Shown in pieces: positions 7,067-11,617 of a DNA stretch of 11,617 nucleotides. Source of the DNA: Pseudomonadota bacterium (lineage in GTDB: Bacteria > SAR324 > XYD2-FULL-50-16 > JAHJRI01); NCBI GenBank assembly GCA_022360105.1, contig JAKSDL010000181.1:1-11617 (forward strand), given 5' to 3'. Within the stretch, counting starts at the first letter, position 1. Each line of letters starts with the position of its first letter. Position numbers and translations under genes: made by a program. The notes beneath the pieces are model-generated. The model had not been told where the DNA came from. It saw only the letters and a list, made by a program, of their open reading frames with translations, and ran no database searches.

Positions 7067-8434
7067 TTAAATATTGTGATATTCTGTTTTAAAAATATCC
7101 TGATAGCTATCCGGATAGACGACATGGTTCAGAGTAAACTCATATAAAGGCCCTTTGTATGTTGCTGCAGGAGAGTAGGGATAGGCGAGACCAGTAATCA
7201 GTCCTGACCATTCGGGAACCGGGTAATGAACGCAGATGTGGGCTGCAACCGAAACAAGGGTGCGTACCAATTCTTCTGTGTCAGCTAAAACCTCTAAAAC
7301 AATTCCGACCTCATTCGTGACTGACTTGTCAGACTCTAGACTTCCCATGACAGCGTCTTTTCCGTAAACCCTGAAAAACAATCGATACTTGCCATCAATG
7401 TCATTGCCGTAGATAGTGGCAAAACGTTGTCTGACTTTCGTTTCCATCCCTTCAAGCCAGGAATCAAGCTGCCGAATGATGACCGGATCTCTTACGCCAC
7501 CCAGAATAATACTGAGGTGGCCTGCCATTTTCGCCCCTTCCATTTTAACGGAATAACGCTCTGCTGGCTGAAATTCACTACCCTCTACTCTTACAGAGCG
7601 GGTATCGATAGCCCTGTAAGTCGCCTTGCTGGTATCCAAAATACCTGAAGGTTCTATCAGTTTAAAGGCAGATGCATTTTCATAAAGCATATGCGAGGCA
7701 ACTGAAACTGGAGTGCAAAAATACTTCGGATTTGGCGGTTCAAGACTAAACCCATTCATATCAATCGATCCGAACATGCAATCAGGGTATTTCCTTTGTG
7801 TCACACAAGCTGCTCCGCATTCCAGAATTTTTGCTGCGTGCCAAACAATGCCCGGTGGGAATCCTTTCTGTAGTGGCAAGGCAGCATAAATCGAAGTATC
7901 GCTGGAGCGACCACCTATGATAACGTTGCACCCGTTATCTAAACAATCAATAAAGGGTTCAGCGCCAGCCAGACCAACAATGTTGGTACAACTGTCGATT
8001 GTCGCATGATCAATTGCAGGAGCATTTGGTAAAGGCGATATTTTCCCTGCATCAAACATTTTTTTTAAATATGTTTTCTCAATATCAGATTTTATGATCC
8101 CTAACTTGAAATGCAGGTTTTCTTCTTTGGCGATTTCAAGAAGGATATTAACGACTATCTCCAGATGTTCTTTGGAACCTCCGGTTCCTGCGGAACCAAC
8201 TATTGCGGGGATTCGATTCTGTGTAGCACCAAGTAATATCAAACGTAAGTCACGTTTAATGGCATCATGCGGAAAATGATTCTTACCCGAACCCAGATAG
8301 AAAGGACCGCTATCAGTCGACCCTGAATCACATCCGATCATATCAGGTTCCCAGCTCAGGCCTTTGTTAAATGACTTTTCACTAAAACCTGATCCTAACT
8401 GCCCGGAGGCTGCCATTACCTTGATCGTTTCCAT
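7067..8434 (-). CDS. AtuA family protein (DUF1446, acyclic terpene utilisation-like)
   Basis: A 455-residue soluble protein of the AtuA core family. Recognisable blocks are IKVMAASGQLGSGFSEKSF, DMIGCDSGSTDSGPFYLGSGK (about 32-52), PAIVGSAGTGG, the NVIIGGRSSDTSIYAALPL block, and HMLYENASAFKLIEPSG with GVLDTS-like spacing. The founding member is encoded in the Pseudomonas citronellol/geranyl-CoA catabolic cluster, but most relatives occur elsewhere and the reaction is not established. No terpene genes are visible here, so the name should not be read as substrate. The start at 8434 has GGAG eight nucleotides upstream. It pairs with the DUF4387 gene downstream and is divergent from an MFS transporter, suggesting a small uptake-and-conversion module. 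Confidence 0.9.
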   Translation of the reverse strand: METIKVMAASGQLGSGFSEKSFNKGLSWEPDMIGCDSGSTDSGPFYLGSGKNHFPHDAIKRDLRLILLGATQNRIPAIVGSAGTGGSKEHLEIVVNILLEIAKEENLHFKLGIIKSDIEKTYLKKMFDAGKISPLPNAPAIDHATIDSCTNIVGLAGAEPFIDCLDNGCNVIIGGRSSDTSIYAALPLQKGFPPGIVWHAAKILECGAACVTQRKYPDCMFGSIDMNGFSLEPPNPKYFCTPVSVASHMLYENASAFKLIEPSGILDTSKATYRAIDTRSVRVEGSEFQPAERYSVKMEGAKMAGHLSIILGGVRDPVIIRQLDSWLEGMETKVRQRFATIYGNDIDGKYRLFFRVYGKDAVMGSLESDKSVTNEVGIVLEVLADTEELVRTLVSVAAHICVHYPVPEWSGLITGLAYPYSPAATYKGPLYEFTLNHVVYPDSYQDIFKTEYHNI

Positions 8435-8814
8435 GTTCGAAACTCCAAATTGAAAATTGTTTATTGTACGTTGAGATATTGATAGTCATTGGTGTAAAAA
8501 TCTCATTTGATAAAAAATCCAGTTTTTTCCTATTCTTTTTCCATCTGTCACAGCACCTCAAAGTTCATTGGATACTCAAATCGTGAAGGATGGTTTTGTA
8601 AGGGTAATTTGGGTCTGTTCTTGAATCCTTTTGTGTAATCCGACTAGGCTCTCTTTTCTCTTTATGTGAACTCGCCTTCTGCCGCAGTCAACCATCAGCC
8701 AAAACAAATAAAAAAGTAAAATCCTGATGAAAGGGCAATGCCGAATTAGTTTTATAAATGAACGGAAAAATATCCTGTATTGGCCTTTTTCAGGCGCATA
8801 CAGAACGCAAGAAC

Positions 8815-8848
8815 TGCTATACTTGTATACCGGTATACAAGTATAGCA
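8815..8848. promoter_or_regulatory. 34-bp perfect palindrome, likely operator
   Basis: The half TGCTATACTTGTATACC (8815-8831) is followed directly by its exact reverse complement (8832-8848), with no spacer or mismatch. Each arm holds TTGTATAC/GTATACAA, which resembles TTGT-N-ACAA-type operators bound by many FCD-subfamily GntR regulators; that comparison is inference. The position between the divergent AtuA-family and MFS genes suits an operator controlling both. There is no T-run, so a terminator is unlikely. No matching regulator gene is encoded next to it in this window. Confidence 0.62.
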
Positions 8849-8903
8849 AAACTATTAAATGTCAAATTGAATTCTGTCAAGATCATTTTCTAGTGGTATT
8901 TAA

Positions 8904-8917
8904 TTTTCCCGGGAAAA
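8904..8917. promoter_or_regulatory. 14-bp perfect palindrome TTTTCCCGGGAAAA
   Basis: TTTTCCCGGGAAAA is perfectly symmetric and lies 56 bp to the right of the 34-bp palindrome in the same divergent interval. It could be a further protein-binding site for the MFS promoter. A palindrome this short can arise by chance, so confidence is low. Confidence 0.3.
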
Positions 8918-9062
8918 GAAGCGCAGAAAGGGGGACCAAAAAGGGATAGGTAGCAGGCTTGCATCTTTGGATTTTTTATGGAAGTTCGCCCCTTTCCCTG
9001 TAGATCAAGTCATTAATCGCAAACAAATACGACCGATATCAAGGTTTTGTCTGACTGATCCG

Positions 9063-9082
9063 CTATTCTGAAGGAAGAATAG
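9063..9082. promoter_or_regulatory. Inverted repeat CTATTCT-N6-AGAATAG upstream of MFS gene
   Basis: Seven-base arms CTATTCT and AGAATAG flank GAAGGA, ending 50 bp before the MFS start codon. It could be an operator near the MFS promoter or a small hairpin in its leader. No convincing -35/-10 pair was found around it. Confidence 0.3.
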
Positions 9083-9132
9083 AAAACCAAACATTAGATT
9101 CCTTTCACTCCATTCATCTCAACTATAAACAA

Positions 9133-10362
9133 ATGACAGGTCAATCTGTTTCCCAACTCAAGCCACGATTCTCTATTTGGTTATTGGCCCTGCCTCTTTT
9201 TTTCATCAATTTTTTTGTTTTTGCCGAACATTTGATTGTGGTGCCGTTAAGCGCAAGTATATCTCAGGCTACAGGTTTGCCTTCTGTGAACAGTGGGTTG
9301 CTGGTCTCTATTTACCCTTTGGCTGCCGCCGCTTCGGCTTTGATTTTGGGTCCCTTTTCCGACAGGTTGGGCAGAAAAAAAATGTTAATGTTGCTTTGTC
9401 TAGGTTTTAGCGCATCGACGTTTGCCTTTGCCTGGGCAGACAGCGTGTTCACCGTTTTGGTTTTCAGGGTGCTTTCCGGTGTGTTTGGCGGTCCTATTCC
9501 TTCCAATGTGTTGGCTTACATTGGAGATCGTTTTCAAGGGAACGAACGCACCAAGGTCATCACCACGGTGATGTTAACCTTTTCCATTGCTTCAATTTTC
9601 GCGGTTCCCCTGGGAGCCTGGCTGGCTGATCTGTTTAGCTGGCGAACTCCGTTTATTGCTATTTCCGTTGCAATGATTTTTTGTATCTTATTGATTTCAC
9701 GTATGAAAGCAATTGAGACCGGTGCTGAATCGGGCAATGTCCTCAGGCAATACGTTGAATTTGCAAACTTGCTGAAGCTACGAATCGTCAGAAAAGTATT
9801 TACCCTTCAGTTTTTTATGATTATCGGCCTGTTTGGATTTGTACCCAATATCAGCGTCTGGCTAAGTACGGTTTATGGCTTTGACTCTACCCAAATTGGT
9901 CTTTGCTACATGCAGGGAGGAATTGGCGGGATTATCGGAAATAATATTTCGGGATATTTTATCAGTAAGGGGCATAAAGGAAGGCTGATCAGTATTGGCT
10001 CATTAATCATGTGCGTTGTGCTCTTTTTTTCAACCTGGAACCTGTTACCACCTATTTTCACAGGGCTTTTCTTTGCTGGTCTTCTGTTCGGCGGATCCAT
10101 CCGCATGCCGGCTTTCCAGATTATCCTGACTGAAATTATTCCTATCAACCTGAGGGGCAGAATGATGGCCCTCAGTATGATTAATGCCAACATCACCATG
10201 GGCGTGGGTGGTATCTGGAGCCTGGCATTCCTGGATATGCAGAATGGCGTCTTAACAGGTATGAGAACGGTCACCATCATCGGAGCTGCCACACTGGCTT
10301 TGATTCCCTTAATGGTCTTCAATCTGGAAAGGGAGATCAAAAGATCTGATCAATTGCACTAA
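9133..10362 (+). CDS. MFS transporter (DHA1-like, 12 transmembrane segments)
   Basis: A 409-residue inner-membrane secondary transporter. It has the MFS layout: hydrophobic helices throughout, motif A GPFSDRLGRKKM (73-84) in the loop between helices 2 and 3, a central cytoplasmic loop around residues 185-225 (ISRMKAIETGAESGN...), and a weaker motif-A relic NISGYFISKGHKGR in the second half. The drug:H+ antiporter-1 type is suggested by length and motif, but many such proteins import or export metabolites. It is divergent from the AtuA-DUF4387 pair, with operator-like palindromes between them, so it may carry the substrate or product of that pair. The ATG at 9133 has no visible Shine-Dalgarno, which is unusual beside the well-marked starts elsewhere in the window; there is no obvious better start. 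Confidence 0.92.
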   Translation: MTGQSVSQLKPRFSIWLLALPLFFINFFVFAEHLIVVPLSASISQATGLPSVNSGLLVSIYPLAAAASALILGPFSDRLGRKKMLMLLCLGFSASTFAFAWADSVFTVLVFRVLSGVFGGPIPSNVLAYIGDRFQGNERTKVITTVMLTFSIASIFAVPLGAWLADLFSWRTPFIAISVAMIFCILLISRMKAIETGAESGNVLRQYVEFANLLKLRIVRKVFTLQFFMIIGLFGFVPNISVWLSTVYGFDSTQIGLCYMQGGIGGIIGNNISGYFISKGHKGRLISIGSLIMCVVLFFSTWNLLPPIFTGLFFAGLLFGGSIRMPAFQIILTEIIPINLRGRMMALSMINANITMGVGGIWSLAFLDMQNGVLTGMRTVTIIGAATLALIPLMVFNLEREIKRSDQLH

Positions 10363-10396
10363 CTATCCCCAAGTCCAATCTGCATTCCAGAAAATA

Positions 10397-10410
10397 CCTT
10401 CAATTGAAGG
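10397..10410. terminator. Short symmetric element after the MFS gene, possible weak terminator
   Basis: CCTTCAATTGAAGG could form a five-pair stem with an AATT loop 35 bp past the MFS stop. It is followed by AACAATCTCTTTAATTCT, which has only scattered T. This is a poor intrinsic terminator and may be chance. Confidence 0.22.
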
Positions 10411-10495
10411 AACAATCTCTTTAATTCTATAGCTAACCGTATTGGTCTCCGGCAATGAAGTGATGTACATTTAAAACCGTCGATTAACCTTACTC

Positions 10496-11023
10496 CTACT
10501 GATATTCTGTCCGTTCACATTTTAACATCGTTGGAAACTCTTTTGAGTTATTGTAATAAAACTCTACCGTTAAAACTGGACCCTGTAGTTTTCGGGTTTT
10601 CCAATTATCCCAGATGGACTTGGTATTCGAATCGGATACCAGGGTGAACTTAGCTCCCGTCAAACTGCTTCCTGTAGAGATATGGATCAGGTGACTGTTC
10701 AATTGTAGAGCTGCATTGATACATTTCCTGATACTCACCATATAACCTCTTTCCAGTTTGATGCAGTTTGCTGCTTCAGCTTTTTTAAACAATGGCTCTT
10801 CAATGGCAGCTTTTACTGTTTTATCTTTTTCATCCGGTTCTTCTGCATATGCTGAATATACGGCAGCAAAAATATCTTTTTCATTGTTTAATTCAACGCT
10901 GCTATTGATTTTTGTCCGCTTGCTCCTTTCCGCCTCGCAAGGATTTGCCAAGATTTTGCTTTGAAAGCTCAGAGTAATAACAAGTGATATGACAGCAGCC
11001 CCTAGCCATTTGATTCTAAACAT
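10496..11023 (-). CDS. Small secreted four-cysteine protein of unknown function
   Basis: A 175-residue protein that I do not recognise. The N-terminus MFRIKWLGAAVISLVITLSF and the following QSKILA form a signal peptide, with likely cleavage before NPCEAE. The mature part has four cysteines (29, 87, 101, 169), enough for two disulfides, an acidic stretch around YAEEPDEKDKTVKAAIEEP, and a C-terminal half rich in beta-prone segments (FTLVSDSN, GPVLTVEFYYNN). There is no lipobox and no second membrane helix, so it should be periplasmic or exported. The start is well supported: ATG at 11023 with GGAG seven nucleotides upstream. It is convergent with the MFS gene and apparently monocistronic. Confidence 0.75.
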   Translation of the reverse strand: MFRIKWLGAAVISLVITLSFQSKILANPCEAERSKRTKINSSVELNNEKDIFAAVYSAYAEEPDEKDKTVKAAIEEPLFKKAEAANCIKLERGYMVSIRKCINAALQLNSHLIHISTGSSLTGAKFTLVSDSNTKSIWDNWKTRKLQGPVLTVEFYYNNSKEFPTMLKCERTEYQ

Positions 11024-11201
11024 GTTTGATCTCCGTTTTTCATTTTCTGATTATCAGTTTAGGCAAGTTCATGTTGTATTAGACCATAAATAGCAATTTT
11101 AATCATCCAACGGCCAACTCCCCAGCTAGTACCTGAACAAAAAGTCGCTAAACCCTTATCCGGCCTTGTGCCAGATCCCGAAATTCAGCTTGAAGTTTAA
11201 C

Positions 11202-11288
11202 GTGCTGTCAGCCGCCAGCTCTCAGCGTTCAGCTTAAAACATTACAATTACAAACAAAAACAGGCTGAGAGCTGACTGCTGAAAGCAC
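11202..11288. repeat. 25-bp imperfect inverted repeat with 37-nt loop
   Basis: The 25-base arm at 11202-11226 (starting GTGCTGTCAGC, ending AGCTCTCAGC) matches the reverse complement of 11264-11288 at 22 of 25 positions; the loop is AT-rich. The unit resembles degenerate GCTGAGAGCTGAC/GTTCAGC repeats scattered between genes in some genomes, so it may be one copy of a dispersed palindromic element. It could also act as a transcription barrier. There is no transposase gene. Confidence 0.6.
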
Positions 11289-11540
11289 AAAACTTCGAAG
11301 TGCCAAACTGCTTTTAAAGCTTTTATTGGTATGGGTTAAATTAGTTTTCTTTCAGGCACTAGCTATAAACCTGGAGATGAACTCAAAATCCTTACATTAT
11401 TTCGCAAGATCATAAAAAATTGAATTTTTCCAGTCAAGTGATTCAATTGCAGACACTCATGTTTTTAAAAAATTAAATCTGATTATAAATGGTTCGCAGT
11501 CAATTCTATAGATCGAATTGGAAGAGCTGTTATTTGATTT

Positions 11541-11567
11541 TGGATAAACCACCGGGGGATTTATCCA
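11541..11567. repeat. Inverted repeat with TGGATAAA/TTTATCCA arms
   Basis: Eight-base perfect arms TGGATAAA (11541-11548) and TTTATCCA (11560-11567) flank an 11-base GC-rich centre that can add a few more pairs. It may be an operator or hairpin belonging to a gene beyond the right edge. Confidence 0.35.
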
Positions 11568-11617
11568 GCATGATTAGCCACTCGCAATTATCATTTGATT
11601 GTTGATTATTAAAATGA

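Larger units (their letters stand above)
8435..9132. other. Divergent 700-bp intergenic region with several palindromes
   Basis: No gene is recognised here; short open frames lack family-like sequence. It separates the AtuA-family gene (leftward) from the MFS gene (rightward) and contains a 34-bp perfect palindrome (8815-8848), a 14-bp perfect palindrome (8904-8917), an inverted repeat with 7-bp arms (9063-9082), and two leftward-facing TTGACA boxes (8865-8860 and 8880-8875) without a convincing -10 partner. The length and palindrome density suggest two regulated divergent promoters. Confidence 0.55.
11024..11617. other. Gene-free right end with inverted repeats
   Basis: 594 bp to the window edge hold no recognisable gene on either strand. 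The AT content rises towards the edge. Two inverted repeats (11202-11288 and 11541-11567) stand out. A promoter for the secreted protein probably lies near 11030-11100, but I could not place it with confidence. Confidence 0.5.

Noticed and set aside
8815..8848. 34-bp palindrome as a transcription terminator
   Set aside because: It has no loop and no T-run, and lies between divergent genes rather than after a gene.
8758..8949. 63-codon plus-strand open frame over the 34-bp palindrome
   Set aside because: No ribosome binding site, no recognisable sequence, and it spans the operator-like palindromes.
9312..10340. Minus-strand open frames inside the MFS gene
   Set aside because: They are antisense shadows of a clearly coding membrane-protein gene.
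11501..11520. CAATTC-N8-GAATTG inverted repeat
   Set aside because: Six-base AT-rich arms in AT-rich DNA are likely by chance, and there is no nearby start or promoter.
1..11617. CRISPR array, tRNA, rRNA or intact insertion sequence
   Set aside because: No regularly spaced direct repeats of CRISPR type, no tRNA-like cloverleaf sequence noticed, and no transposase-like protein in any frame.

Overview
The window looks like a chromosomal segment of a Gram-negative (diderm) bacterium of moderate GC. The peptide-binding protein has a type I signal peptide and no lipobox cysteine, as expected for a free periplasmic protein. The degenerate GCTGAGAGCTGAC-type repeat near the right end reminds me of intergenic repeats in Desulfobacterota, but this is a weak impression and the taxonomy is open.

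Left part (1-4981, minus strand): a complete five-gene peptide/nickel-type ABC importer in the order binding protein, permease B, permease C, ATPase D, ATPase F (F is cut by the left edge). Spacing is tight and the genes are probably one operon. Permease C is best started at a TTG just after the permease B stop, because a strong Shine-Dalgarno sits there.

Regulatory interval (4982-5512) and regulator (5513-6394, plus strand): a divergent MurR/RpiR-family regulator (HTH plus SIS) faces the transporter. Between them are three copies of GCAA-N6-TTGC whose starts are exactly 30 bp apart (5291, 5321, 5351). TTGACA boxes point outward on both sides, and an 18-bp perfect palindrome follows. Between this promoter region and the binding-protein gene lies a decayed N-terminal fragment of an M20-family amidohydrolase/peptidase (about 5225 down to 5041). 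It keeps its ATG and ribosome binding site but has an early TGA and a frameshift. The ancestral operon was therefore probably peptidase plus peptide importer under RpiR control, and the peptidase has been lost.

Middle part (6395-10362): a gene-poor interval with short imperfect repeats, then a minus-strand pair encoding an AtuA/DUF1446 protein and a small DUF4387 protein. A 700-bp divergent interval with a perfect 34-bp palindrome (8815-8848) follows, then a plus-strand 12-TM MFS transporter. AtuA-DUF4387-MFS looks like a small uptake-and-catabolism module of unknown substrate.

Right part (10496-11617): a small secreted four-cysteine protein of unknown function, then about 590 bp without a gene that holds a 25-bp imperfect inverted repeat and a second, shorter one. 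No tRNA, rRNA, CRISPR array or intact mobile element was seen.
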